Of a stretch of 54,832 bases of DNA, positions 45,667 through 54,273 are shown in pieces. A program made the translations under genes and the position numbers. The notes beneath the pieces are model-generated. The model did not search any database, was not told the DNA's origin, and was given only the letters and a program-made list of their open reading frames with translations. The stretch is taken from the NCBI GenBank assembly GCA_964482235.1, contig CAYZWU010000035.1, positions 1-54,832 of the forward strand, written 5' to 3'. The DNA is from CAYZWU01 sp964482235 (GTDB taxonomy: Bacteria > Planctomycetota > B15-G4 > CAYZWU01). The stretch's first letter is position 1. Each line of letters starts with the position of its first letter.

Positions 45667-46776
45667 ATGATGGATCCGAGACTCAACGACCTGGCACGCG
45701 TCCTGATCAACTACTCCGTCAATCTCAAGAGGGGAGAGAAGGTGTTGATCGAGGCCGTCGGTGTCGATCCCCAGGCCGTGGTAGCCCTGATCCGGGCAGC
45801 CAGGGCGCGCGGCGGAGTTCCGCTCGTGCTTCTCAAGGAGCCGGTGGTGACCCGCGAGCTCCTGCGAGGCGCCACCGAGGAAGGCATCAAGACGGGTGCG
45901 GCCTGCGAGCTGTTCACCATGAAGAAGGTCGATGCCTACATCGGAGTGCGGAGCGGCAGCAATATCTTCGAGATGTCCGACGTGCCCTCGGACAAGATGC
46001 AGCTCTTCTCCTCGAAATGGATGAAGCCCGTTCACCTGAAGGAGAGGTTGAACAACACGCGGTGGGTTGTGCTGCGCTTTCCCACGCCTTCCATGTCGCA
46101 GCAGGCGGCCATGAGCACCGAGGCGTTCGAGGCGTTCTTCTTCAAGGTCTGCTGCCTCGACTACAGGTCCCTGTCCAAGGCGATGAACCCGCTCGTCCGC
46201 CGCATGACACGCGCCCGCGATGTAAGGATCAAGGGCAAGGGCACGGACCTCTCCTTCTCGATCGGCGAGATCCCGGTGATCAAGTGCGACGGCGAGATGA
46301 ACATCCCCGACGGCGAGATCTACACGGCGCCGGTGAAGGATTCGATCAACGGCACCGTCCTCTTCAACACGCCGTCCGTCTACGAGGGGATCACCTTCGA
46401 GAACATCCGGCTCGTCTTCGAGAAAGGCCGGGTTGTCGAGGCGACGGCCAACCACACGAAGAGGCTCAACGAGATCCTGGACGGCGACAAGGGAGCCCGC
46501 TTCGTGGGCGAGTTCGCCCTGGGCGTCAATCCGCACATCAAGGAGCCGATGAAGGATACGCTCTTCGACGAGAAGATCGCGGGATCGTTCCACATGGCGC
46601 TGGGCAATTCCTACGAGGATGCGGACAACGGCAACCGCTCGCAGATCCACTGGGATCTCGTCTGCATCCAGACTCCCGCCTACGGCGGAGGGGAGATCCA
46701 CTTCGACGGGAAGCTGCTACGGAAGAACGGCCGCTTCGTCCCCAAGGACCTGAAGCGCCTGGACAACCTGCGTTAG
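45667..46776 (+). CDS. M29-family aminopeptidase (thermophilic aminopeptidase type)
   Basis: This 369-residue cytoplasmic protein matches peptidase M29, a two-metal aminopeptidase family: GTDLSFSIG, the metal Glu region EMNIPDGEIYTAPV, FVGEFALGVNPHI, and the late His/Asp block FHMALGNSYEDADNGNRSQIHWDLV. It releases N-terminal residues from peptides. Two adjacent ATGs (45667, 45670) follow AGGAGACCAG. A hairpin repeat starts two bases after the stop and probably ends the transcript. Confidence 0.9.
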   Translation: MMDPRLNDLARVLINYSVNLKRGEKVLIEAVGVDPQAVVALIRAARARGGVPLVLLKEPVVTRELLRGATEEGIKTGAACELFTMKKVDAYIGVRSGSNIFEMSDVPSDKMQLFSSKWMKPVHLKERLNNTRWVVLRFPTPSMSQQAAMSTEAFEAFFFKVCCLDYRSLSKAMNPLVRRMTRARDVRIKGKGTDLSFSIGEIPVIKCDGEMNIPDGEIYTAPVKDSINGTVLFNTPSVYEGITFENIRLVFEKGRVVEATANHTKRLNEILDGDKGARFVGEFALGVNPHIKEPMKDTLFDEKIAGSFHMALGNSYEDADNGNRSQIHWDLVCIQTPAYGGGEIHFDGKLLRKNGRFVPKDLKRLDNLR

Positions 46777-46778
46777 CG

Positions 46779-46879
46779 CGCCGATACGCGCAATCTCCGC
46801 CATATACGGACAGCGACACCCTTGATCTCGGCACCTCCCTCCCGTATATGGCGGAGATTGCGCGGGCTCGGTATCGGCG
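46779..46879. repeat. Long inverted repeat between convergent genes (hairpin family A, copy 2)
   Basis: Arms at 46779-46809 and 46842-46879 are reverse complements except for seven bases (CGAGCCC on the complementary strand) missing from the left arm; the loop is about 32 bp. The core GCGCAATCTCCGCCATAT and the block ATATGGCGGAGATTGCGCGG are shared with copy 1 at 15404-15510. The outer arm sequences differ between copies yet stay complementary within each. It lies between the convergent M29 peptidase and methyltransferase genes. Confidence 0.88.
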
Positions 46880-46880
46880 A

Positions 46881-47726
46881 TCAGCGGAGCGCCGCGATGT
46901 AGGCGATGAACGACTCGGAATCGTCGCCCTTGAGGGACGGGCGGAACACGCCGTTGCCCTTTCCCGTCCTGCTGTCCGTGCCTTCCCAGTAGACGGCCAC
47001 CTCCTTGAAACCGCTTTCCTCGAGGACGTCGCGGAGCTCGGGGATCGTCCAGAGCCGCCAGTCGTAGGTGAAGGCCCTCCTCATCGTTTTCCCCTCGTGG
47101 AGACGGAAGTGGATGTGGCAGAGGGTCTCGCCCGTGACGGGGGAGTAGCGCGCCTGGTCCCAGATGTAGGTGAAGCCGTCGAAGTCGGTCTCCTCCTCCT
47201 GGACCGTGATCGAGGCCGGCCCGCCGTAGATGTCGAGAAAGAAGATGCCGTCGCTGTTCAGGGAGTCATGGGCGCAGCGGAAGTAACGGAGCAGGGTGGA
47301 GCGGTCCTTGAACGTGAAGTAGGAGAAGTTGAATGCGGCCAGCACGTCGGTCTTCATCGGGTGGGTGTCGAGCACGTTGCCGTGAATGAGCCGAACGCGC
47401 GAGGCCAGCTGCCCGAGGTCGGCCACGTTGTGGGCGAGCGACCATTCGAGCGTCGGCTTGTCGAGGTCGATGCCGAAGGCCTTGCCGTTCCGGCACGACC
47501 TGACCCAGTCGCAGCAGAGCGCCGCCGTGCCGCAGAAATCCTCGCGAAGCGTGGCGGGGGCGCGCCCCCGCCTCTTCTTGAAGACCCGCTTGATGAAGCT
47601 GACATCGGCGTCGGGAGCCTGAACCGATTTCTCGTAGAGAACGTGCTTGTCCGGTCTTGTTGTTCGTCTCAATTTCTGCCTTTCCCAGGTTTCTCTGTCA
47701 GATGTGAAGCTCGATGATATCTCCAT
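46881..47726 (-). CDS. Class I SAM-dependent methyltransferase
   Basis: This protein of up to 281 residues has a Rossmann methyltransferase core: TLREDFCGTAALCCDW (SAM-binding Gly loop, with F-C-G-T replacing G-x-G), KAFGIDLDKPTLEWS, and NVLDTHPMKTDVLAAFNFSYF. The last part is beta-rich (DWRLWTIPELRDVLEESGF). It resembles uncharacterised methyltransferases beginning with RRTTRPDKHVLYEKSVQ. The ATG at 47726 would overlap the GTPase gene by 29 bp; a TTG at 47672, preceded by GGGAAAGG, gives a 263-residue protein and is a good alternative. It is the last gene of the leuS-GTPase run. The substrate is unknown. Confidence 0.75.
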   Translation of the reverse strand: MEISSSFTSDRETWERQKLRRTTRPDKHVLYEKSVQAPDADVSFIKRVFKKRRGRAPATLREDFCGTAALCCDWVRSCRNGKAFGIDLDKPTLEWSLAHNVADLGQLASRVRLIHGNVLDTHPMKTDVLAAFNFSYFTFKDRSTLLRYFRCAHDSLNSDGIFFLDIYGGPASITVQEEETDFDGFTYIWDQARYSPVTGETLCHIHFRLHEGKTMRRAFTYDWRLWTIPELRDVLEESGFKEVAVYWEGTDSRTGKGNGVFRPSLKGDDSESFIAYIAALR

Positions 47727-48681
47727 CGTTTATCTCGTGGTCGCGATTCACGCTTTGCCCGTCGTATTTTCCCTCTCCCCAGATCCGGGCGAACTTGAGG
47801 TTCTCGGCGAAGTCCTTGTGGATCTCCCTGGCGAAATCGATCACCGTCTCCCCGCGCTTCATGTAGACGGGCGAGTCGAGGTCGGGTTTCTTGCCCGGAG
47901 TCTTCGTGTAGGCCCGCACCACGTCGAGCCCCAGGAAGACCTCCCGGGTGAAGTCGTCCAGGCCTTCGCCCGTCTCCGTGGAGACGGGGAGGATCTTGTA
48001 GCCGGGCACGAGCTCGCCGATCACCTCGAGCGCCTCGGCCCCGTCGGGGAGGTCGATCCTGGTGAGCACCAGGAAGGTCTTGATCCTGGCCGGCAGACCC
48101 GGCTCCAGGGGGGCGCCCTCTGGATCGAGCACCACCTTGGCCGACTCGAGGATCCCCTTCACCATGTCCATGGAATCGAGCACTTCCGGATCGGAGGCGT
48201 CGAGGGTCAAGAGGGCGATGTCCGCCTTCCGGACAAGGCTCGACAGGTCGGGCTCGTAGAACTCCTCCGACACGGGCGGCGTATCGACAAGCTGAACGGT
48301 GGCGTTCTCGAAAGCCATCATTCCCGGAAGCGGGATCCGCGTGGTGTAGGGATAGGGCGCCACCTTGGGCGAGGCGTTGGTCAGCCTGTCAAGGATCGCG
48401 GACTTTCCCGAGTTGGGCGGGCCGACGAGAACGGCCATCCCCGCACCGGCGCGCTGGATCTTGTACGGCGTGGCCCGGGTGGCGCCACCCGATTTCTTCC
48501 CTTCCTGGGAGCGGAGCTTGGAGAGCTTCTTCTTGAGATCGCCGCAGAGCTTGTCCGTGCCCTTGTGCTTGGGGATCACGGCAAGCATCTCCTCGAGGGC
48601 CTCGACCTTCTCGTCCAGAGTCTTGGCCGCCTTGAAGCGCTCTTCAGCCTTGTAATATTGCGGGGTCAGGTTTGCCGGCAT
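47698..48681 (-). CDS. DRG/OBG-like GTPase with TGS domain
   Basis: This 327-residue protein has an N-terminal helical region (about 1-60), a GTPase domain with G1 GPPNSGKS, G3 DTPP, and a G4 that reads TRID in place of NKxD, and a C-terminal TGS domain (about 260-327, PVYMKRGETVIDFAREIHKD and the ending INDGDIIELHI). This order resembles archaeal/eukaryotic DRG and bacterial relatives, thought to act in translation. It lies 9 bp after leuS on the same strand, which supports a role near translation. The ATG is the family start. Confidence 0.85.
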   Translation of the reverse strand: MPANLTPQYYKAEERFKAAKTLDEKVEALEEMLAVIPKHKGTDKLCGDLKKKLSKLRSQEGKKSGGATRATPYKIQRAGAGMAVLVGPPNSGKSAILDRLTNASPKVAPYPYTTRIPLPGMMAFENATVQLVDTPPVSEEFYEPDLSSLVRKADIALLTLDASDPEVLDSMDMVKGILESAKVVLDPEGAPLEPGLPARIKTFLVLTRIDLPDGAEALEVIGELVPGYKILPVSTETGEGLDDFTREVFLGLDVVRAYTKTPGKKPDLDSPVYMKRGETVIDFAREIHKDFAENLKFARIWGEGKYDGQSVNRDHEINDGDIIELHI

Positions 48682-48690
48682 ACCCGTCCC

Positions 48691-51171
48691 TCATGCGATG
48701 ATGTTCAGTATCCTGTCCGGAACGAAGATCACCTTCCTGATCGCCGAGGGCTCCGCGACGTAGCGCTTGATCTTGTCTCTCGACAGCGCCGCATTCAGCA
48801 CATCCGCCTCGGCGCTGCCGCGCGGCATGGTGATCGTGTCGCGAAGCTTACCCTTGACCTGGATGGCGTAGGTGACCTCGTCTTCCACGCAGGCCGCATC
48901 GTCCCACTCGGGCCAGCCCGCATCGAAAATGGACGGTTCGTTACCCAGTTTTTCCCACAGCTCCTCAGCCAGGTGGGGAGCAAAGGGAGTGAGCAGCTTG
49001 GCCATCGTCTCGACGGCCCATCCCGTGATCTTCGACTTTGCCGGATCGAAGGATCCGAAGTCGTTCAAGAGCTCCATCAGGGCCGCGATGGCCGTGTTGA
49101 ATTGCAGCTCCTCCACATCGACGGAGACCTTCCTGATCGTCTGGTTCAGGCGCTTGAAGTAGGGGCGGTCGTACTCCTCGATCGTGTCGAGAGCGGGCTT
49201 CGTCGCTCCGCGATCTGACGTTGCCGCGGCCAGGCTCTTCAGCAGGTTCGCATAGCGCAGGAGGAATCGCTTCGCCCCCTTGAGCCCCGTGTCCGTCCAG
49301 AGGATCTCCTTCTGCGACGGGGCCAGGAAGAGGAGAGCCACCCGCGGGATATCCACGCCCCACTCGTCGATCAGGGCCACGGGAGAGACCACGTTGCCCT
49401 TGGACTTGGACATGATCTCGCCGTTGCCGTCCAGGACCATGCCGTGGTGGAAGAGAGCCTTGGCCGGCTCGACGCAGCTCACGTAGCCCATGTCGTGCAG
49501 GACCTTGGTGATGAAACGGAAGTAGATCAGATGACCGTTCGCATGGGAGGAGCCGCCGATGTAGAGATCGACGGGAAGCCAGCCATCCACGGCGTCCTTC
49601 TCCCAGGGCTTTTCGCTGTTCTTCGGATCGGAGTACCGGAGCTGGTACCATGAGGAGCAGACGAATGTGTCCATGGTGTCCGGGTCGCGCCGGGCCGGCT
49701 TGCCGCAGGCCGGGCAGGGAGCGTTCATGAACTCCTCCACATCCTCGAGAGGGGAGCGTCCCCTGGGGAGGAAGTCCTCCACCTCGGGAAGCACAACGGG
49801 CAGCTCCTTTTCAGGGACGGGGACCGCACCGCACGCCTCGCAGTGGATGATGGGGATCGGCGCACCCCAGTACCGCTGACGCGAGATGAGCCAGTCGCGC
49901 AGCTTGTAGGTGATCTTCGGGCCGCCGAATCCCTTTTCCGCCGCATGGGCGCTGGTCTTCCGGATTCCCTCGCTGCCGACGCAGCCGTCGAAGGGGCCTG
50001 AATCGTGCATGACGCCGGGTGCGGTCCATGCCTCGGCCATGGCCTCGGGATCAAGAGGCGAGCCGCCTTCGGGATGGATCACGGGGATGATGGGGAGGCC
50101 GTACTTCCCGGCAAACTCGAAATCGCGCTGGTCGTGCGCCGGGACCGCCATGACGGCGCCGCAGCCGTAGGCGGCGAGCACGTAGTCTGCCACGTAGAGG
50201 GGGACGGCCTTTCCGTTGAAGGGATTCACCACCTTGAACCCCGTGTCGACGCCGTCCTTCTCAACGCCCTCTGCCGTCCGCTCGATCTCGCTCTTGCGCA
50301 GCGCCTTCCTGATGTACTCCTCCACCTCCGTCCTGTTGGGGCAGAGGTCGGCAAGCTTTCTCATCAGCTTGGCGTCAGGCGCGATGGCCATGAACGTGAC
50401 GCCGTAGATCGTGTCGGGCCGCGTGGTGAAGATCGAGAGATCGTCGCCCGTCTCCTCGATGGTGAAGGAGATCTCGGCGCCCTCGGAACGGCCGATCCAG
50501 TTTCGCTGCGAGGCCACCGTTGATGTGGGCCAGTCCTTCTCGATCTTGTCGAGGCCGTCGAGGAGGCGCTGGGCATAGTCCGTGATCCTGAAGTACCACG
50601 ACTTCAGGAACCGTTTCTCCACGATAGTCTCCTCGTGGCGCCAGCAGGTGCCGTCGGCCAGGACCTGCTCGTTCGCCAGGACGGTGTTGCATTCGGGACA
50701 CCAGTTGACCACTGCCTCGTCCTGGTATGTCAGTCCCTTCTCGTGGAGCTTGAGGAAGATCCACTGCGTCCATTGGTAGTAGTCCTGCCGCGATGTGACC
50801 ACTTCCCGGTCCCAGTCATAGCTGATGCCGAGACGGGTGAGGGTGGTCCGGCCTGTGGCTATGTTGCCGTCCGTCCACTCCCAGGGCAGGATCTTCCTCT
50901 TGATGGCCGCCTGCTCGGCCGGCAGCCCGAAGGAGTCCCAGCCGAAAGGATGGAGGAGCTTCTTGCCCCGCAGTCTGAGGTAGCGCCAGACGACGTCGCC
51001 GATCGTGTAGTTTCGAAAATGACCGATGTGGATGTCGCCCGAGGGGTAGGCGAACATTTCAAGGAGATAGAACTTGTTTTCGCCGGGATCGTCCGGCGTC
51101 TTGAAGAGTCCCGTTTTTGCCCAATATTCCTGCCATTTCCGGTCGATAGACTTGAAGTCGATCTCTGTCAT
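48691..51171 (-). CDS. leuS: Leucyl-tRNA synthetase
   Basis: This 826-residue protein is a full-length class I leucyl-tRNA synthetase. HIGH motif as DIHIGHFRNY, a CP1 editing domain (with the TTRPDTIYG and later VPAHDQRDFEFA segments), zinc-like CPEC, the KMSKS loop as IMSKSKGNV, and the C-terminal anticodon-binding helices with PFAPHLAEELWE are all present. It charges tRNA-Leu and hydrolyses mischarged products. The ATG at 51171 (MTEIDFKSIDRKWQEYW) is the family start with GGGAG upstream; the frame is open further back to 51393, across a repeat, without homology. It leads the minus-strand unit leuS-GTPase-methyltransferase. Confidence 0.97.
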   Translation of the reverse strand: MTEIDFKSIDRKWQEYWAKTGLFKTPDDPGENKFYLLEMFAYPSGDIHIGHFRNYTIGDVVWRYLRLRGKKLLHPFGWDSFGLPAEQAAIKRKILPWEWTDGNIATGRTTLTRLGISYDWDREVVTSRQDYYQWTQWIFLKLHEKGLTYQDEAVVNWCPECNTVLANEQVLADGTCWRHEETIVEKRFLKSWYFRITDYAQRLLDGLDKIEKDWPTSTVASQRNWIGRSEGAEISFTIEETGDDLSIFTTRPDTIYGVTFMAIAPDAKLMRKLADLCPNRTEVEEYIRKALRKSEIERTAEGVEKDGVDTGFKVVNPFNGKAVPLYVADYVLAAYGCGAVMAVPAHDQRDFEFAGKYGLPIIPVIHPEGGSPLDPEAMAEAWTAPGVMHDSGPFDGCVGSEGIRKTSAHAAEKGFGGPKITYKLRDWLISRQRYWGAPIPIIHCEACGAVPVPEKELPVVLPEVEDFLPRGRSPLEDVEEFMNAPCPACGKPARRDPDTMDTFVCSSWYQLRYSDPKNSEKPWEKDAVDGWLPVDLYIGGSSHANGHLIYFRFITKVLHDMGYVSCVEPAKALFHHGMVLDGNGEIMSKSKGNVVSPVALIDEWGVDIPRVALLFLAPSQKEILWTDTGLKGAKRFLLRYANLLKSLAAATSDRGATKPALDTIEEYDRPYFKRLNQTIRKVSVDVEELQFNTAIAALMELLNDFGSFDPAKSKITGWAVETMAKLLTPFAPHLAEELWEKLGNEPSIFDAGWPEWDDAACVEDEVTYAIQVKGKLRDTITMPRGSAEADVLNAALSRDKIKRYVAEPSAIRKVIFVPDRILNIIA

Positions 51172-51567
51172 TTGCGCTTGCTCCCGCGAGGGATATGATG
51201 CCGAATGCAGCGTATAAACGTCCTGAGAAAATACGCAATAATCGGGTTGGCGTCGAGTCTTTAAACCTGTCTTTATCAGGCCGTTGAAAAAGTCATTCGG
51301 GCCGAAAGCGGATCTTTTGCGCCGGCTCTGCGTTGCCAAATCCTCAGCGAATCCACTGATTCGCCTCCGGTTTAGCGCCTTGATCCGACACAAAATCTCT
51401 CGCTTTCGATCCCGAAGCGCTTTTTCAACGGCCTGTTATGGAACGAAAGGCCTTGGAAAGGCGTTTTTGCGTCCTTGATCGCGATTTGGCACTCGAAAAC
51501 GGGCTGTTTTCCGGAGAGAATGGGCGCCATATCGAAACCGAAGGTGTCGAATATCGGAGAAATTAAA
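51172..51567. other. Divergent intergenic region dominated by a repeat; no gene seen
   Basis: This 396-bp gap between leuS (minus) and the COG3014-like gene (plus) contains the MITE-like element at 51277-51435. The rest shows no gene; the frames that reach into it from both neighbours do not resemble protein families. Confidence 0.5.
51277..51435. repeat. MITE-like repeat with terminal inverted repeats (family B, better-preserved copy)
   Basis: The 159-bp element is bounded by perfect 16-bp inverted ends, CAGGCCGTTGAAAAAG at 51277-51292 and CTTTTTCAACGGCCTG at 51420-51435. Inside, CGAAAGCG and CGCTTTCG form a second inverted pair, and blocks such as GCGCCGGCTCTGCG and GCGCCTTGATCCG are shared with the copy at 20564-20710. 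It has no coding capacity. A non-autonomous mobile element is the likely explanation. Confidence 0.8.
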
Positions 51568-52974
51568 TTGTTTCGATCATTTCTTGTTCTGGTGACCATT
51601 CTGCTCGTCACGGCCTTTCCGGCCTGCGCCACGTACACCGAAAAGATCGAGGAAGGGCTCGAGGCCTACCGGACCGGCCGGATGGCCGAGGCGCGCGGCG
51701 TCTTCGAGAATGCTCTGGGCGAGACCCGGAACGACCACCTGGCACGTCTCGAGCAGGGCATGGCCGGCCTGGCGATGGGGGACTCGACCGGTGCGGTGAA
51801 TGATTTCTCCCAGGCCATCACCCGGATGGACAGCCTCGTCGGCGGCAGCGCGGTTCGCGAGACGACGGCATACCTGCTGGACGACACGGTGCGCGACTAT
51901 GTCGGATCTCCCTACGAGCAGATCTGTTCCCGCGTTTTTCTCAGTCTGGCCTACATGCTGCAGGCCGGGAAGTTCGAGGACGTCGCCGCCGCCTGCCGCG
52001 ACATGGATGGAAAGATGGAGGCGGTGGAGGCTTACTTCAAGAGGTCGTACCAGTATGACGGCAACGGCCGTCCAGCCGAGTTCGCCTTCCAGATCCCTCC
52101 CGTTGCCAAGTACCTGGCCGCACTGGCCGAGGAACGGAACAGGAACCTGGACAACGCCGGGCTCTACATGAAACAGGCCCTTCAGAGCATGCCCGGAAAC
52201 TCCTACTTCAGGAATGAGGCGAACCGGATGCAGCACGGTCCCCACGATAACATCGTGTTTGTCTTCGCGCTGCTCGGCATGACGCCGCACAAGCAGCCGA
52301 AGACGTGCCAGGAGCTCACAGGGGTCCTGAAAGGCATCAAGACGATTCTTGTCTGGCTCGATCCCCAGAACAATCCCGATGCCCTGAGCCGCAGGGTTCT
52401 CACCGCTCCGGTCAAGATCCCGGCCTATCCGAAGCGCAGGCCGTTCTGGCACGGCGGTTTCCTGGTGGAAACCAAGGGCGGAGGCGTTCAGGCCGAAACG
52501 GAGTGCGTGGCGGATTTCGATCGTTATGCAAGGGAGGAGTACGACACTCTCCTACCGGGGCTGCTGATGCGCACCGCCGTTCGCCGGATCATCAAGGAGG
52601 CGGCCGGGCAGATGATCGGCAAGCAGTTCGAAGGGGAGAAGAAGAACGGGAAGCACGAACGGTCCGAGCTGGGCAAGCTGATCGGCGATTTCTTCGCCTC
52701 GCTCTTCACCGCCGTGGAGACGGTGGACACCCGGTCGTGGTGCACGCTGCCGAGAGAGGTCCACGCCGCCTGTCTCGAGGTGGATCCCATGACGCACACG
52801 ATTGTCTTGGCGCCGAGGAAGCCCGGAGGCGGGCGCCTCGGGACGCGAATCGAGGTGCCGGTGGACATGACCCAGCCCGGCCCTGCCGTTGTACTGGTCG
52901 TTCATCCCGGGAGGGGCGCACGGCCGATCTGTATCGTCGACGAGGCGCACAGTAAGGGATCCGCCATCGACTGA
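51568..52974 (+). CDS. COG3014-like lipoprotein (LpoB-associated)
   Basis: This 468-residue protein begins with a lipoprotein signal (FLVLVTILLVTAFPAC, Cys20), followed by a TPR-like helical region (about 25-245: EEGLEAYRTGRMAEARGVFENAL is typical) and a mixed domain ending with beta strands (VPVDMTQPGPAVVLVVHPG). It matches the COG3014 group, whose genes are often beside lpoB/CsgG-like genes, as here. The start is TTG at 51568, chosen because GGAG lies eight bases upstream and the signal peptide starts there; the frame continues back to 51475. It is probably in the outer membrane or periplasm. Its molecular role is unknown. Confidence 0.78.
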   Translation: MFRSFLVLVTILLVTAFPACATYTEKIEEGLEAYRTGRMAEARGVFENALGETRNDHLARLEQGMAGLAMGDSTGAVNDFSQAITRMDSLVGGSAVRETTAYLLDDTVRDYVGSPYEQICSRVFLSLAYMLQAGKFEDVAAACRDMDGKMEAVEAYFKRSYQYDGNGRPAEFAFQIPPVAKYLAALAEERNRNLDNAGLYMKQALQSMPGNSYFRNEANRMQHGPHDNIVFVFALLGMTPHKQPKTCQELTGVLKGIKTILVWLDPQNNPDALSRRVLTAPVKIPAYPKRRPFWHGGFLVETKGGGVQAETECVADFDRYAREEYDTLLPGLLMRTAVRRIIKEAAGQMIGKQFEGEKKNGKHERSELGKLIGDFFASLFTAVETVDTRSWCTLPREVHAACLEVDPMTHTIVLAPRKPGGGRLGTRIEVPVDMTQPGPAVVLVVHPGRGARPICIVDEAHSKGSAID

Positions 52975-53029
52975 TTCCTGTCCGAATCGCTTTTGAAAAA
53001 CTGCCATTCAATTATGAAAGGAACGAGAG

Positions 53030-53593
53030 ATGAGAATCGGAACCGCACTCTTCATCTTGCTTTCCCTGGTCCTTTTCGGATGCAACTCGATCCACGAGTA
53101 CGATGAGGACGACAGGGTGACGACGCGCAAGATCGGTCCGACCGACCTGAAGGAACTGGGCGAACAGCTCAACGAGGACCTGAGAGCCAGCGACAAGCCC
53201 TGGATGGAGGGGCGCCCCACGCTGGCGATTGCCGAATTCAGGAACATTACCGACAAGCCGGGACTGAACAAGCAGCCCTTCATCGATGTGATCCAGGATG
53301 CGCTGTACGAGATGGATCGTTTCGACCTGATCGAGTACCAGAGAACGAAGGAGCTGATCGAGGAGAAAGGAATTCAGGATTCCGACCACTACGACAAGAA
53401 ATCGGCGGCGCGCATGGGCAAGGCAATTGGCGCCAAGTACATCATGTGGGGCGACATCTCATCCATGGTCGATACCGGGGGCAGAGGCCGCCAGATCAAG
53501 CAGTACAGCCTGACTATCAGGATCGTCTCCGTGGAGCTGCACAGGATCGTCTACTACAAGACGGTGAAAACAAAGATTAAAGCCGTCGATTGA
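53030..53593 (+). CDS. LpoB/CsgG-related lipoprotein
   Basis: This 187-residue protein has a lipoprotein signal (ALFILLSLVLFGC, Cys18) and one domain resembling LpoB, the outer-membrane activator of penicillin-binding protein 1B, and the wider CsgG family: PTLAIAEFRNITDKPGLNKQPFIDVIQDALY, then DLIEYQRTKELIEEKG and GAKYIMWGDISSM. It follows the COG3014-like gene by 55 bp with GAAAGGAACGAGAG before the ATG. A strong terminator follows. No PBP gene is in the window, so a role in peptidoglycan synthesis is by analogy only; 'lpoB' is not assigned. Confidence 0.82.
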   Translation: MRIGTALFILLSLVLFGCNSIHEYDEDDRVTTRKIGPTDLKELGEQLNEDLRASDKPWMEGRPTLAIAEFRNITDKPGLNKQPFIDVIQDALYEMDRFDLIEYQRTKELIEEKGIQDSDHYDKKSAARMGKAIGAKYIMWGDISSMVDTGGRGRQIKQYSLTIRIVSVELHRIVYYKTVKTKIKAVD

Positions 53594-53602
53594 TACGAAT
53601 GA

Positions 53603-53641
53603 AGGCCGCGAGATCCTGTCCGAGGGCTCGCGGCCTTTTTC
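53603..53641 (+). terminator. Rho-independent terminator after the LpoB-like gene
   Basis: GGCCGCGAG (53604-53612) pairs perfectly with CTCGCGGCC (53627-53635) around a 14-nt loop, followed by TTTTTC. It ends the plus-strand COG3014-like/LpoB-like unit before the convergent lipoprotein gene. Confidence 0.85.
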
Positions 53642-53658
53642 TTTGGCTGGCGGGGAAC

Positions 53659-54273
53659 TTACTTGCCGAAATCCCTGAAGAACTCGTAATCCTCCTCGTA
53701 CATCTTTCTTACCAGATCGCGCATCATGTCCTTCATCGGCGAGCTTTCCCGATCGACCTGCTTGTCTTCGTCCATGGCGGCCCATGAGGGCGGGAAAAGG
53801 GTGTAGAGCAGGCTCCTCCACTCCTGGTAGTCCTTCTCCCCCTTGTAGACGAGCTGCTGTCTGCCGCTGTCGTCGCGGAAGACGAGCCGGAGGCGGAGCC
53901 GGACATCCTTGTAGGTCGGGACGATTCCGAGGGTGAGATAATGCCAGAACAGGTTGTGGCTCTCCTGGAGCTTGCCGATGGTGAGGTCCGCCTTGAGGTC
54001 CGCCGGCTCGCGCAGATCCCACGAGACCAGGAAGGGGCCGTCCTCGAGGAGGCAGGCCACCATCGTCTTCTCGTCGATCCGGCTCAGGCTGTCCAGCGCA
54101 TGGCCGTCGATGCTGATCGAGATCAGGAGCTCCTCGTTCTTGGGTTTCTTTTCCGACACGATGAGCAGCTCGTTCTCCCAGAATTCGTGGTCCGTGTCGT
54201 AGGAGATATGGGTGCAGCCTGCGGCACCGAGGAGGAGCCAAACCGCCAGAGGAATCATTAACAGACGAAACAT
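53659..54273 (-). CDS. Lipoprotein of unknown function
   Basis: This 204-residue protein has a lipoprotein signal (LAVWLLLGAAGC, Cys20) and a single mixed alpha/beta domain with no recognised motif; HNLFWHYLTLGIVPTYKDVRLRLRL is typical of periplasmic lipoproteins with an unusual Tyr-rich strand. The ATG at 54273 is preferred over GTG 54279 because AGGAGG lies five bases upstream. It converges on the LpoB-like gene and shares its envelope localisation, but nothing shows a direct link. Confidence 0.68.
   Translation of the reverse strand: MFRLLMIPLAVWLLLGAAGCTHISYDTDHEFWENELLIVSEKKPKNEELLISISIDGHALDSLSRIDEKTMVACLLEDGPFLVSWDLREPADLKADLTIGKLQESHNLFWHYLTLGIVPTYKDVRLRLRLVFRDDSGRQQLVYKGEKDYQEWRSLLYTLFPPSWAAMDEDKQVDRESSPMKDMMRDLVRKMYEEDYEFFRDFGK

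Noticed and set aside
47647..49218. A 523-codon plus-strand frame
   Set aside because: Antisense to the TGS GTPase and the end of leuS, both certain.
51172..51393. N-terminal extension of leuS to 51393
   Set aside because: The extra residues cross a repeat element and lack homology; family start and Shine-Dalgarno are at 51171.
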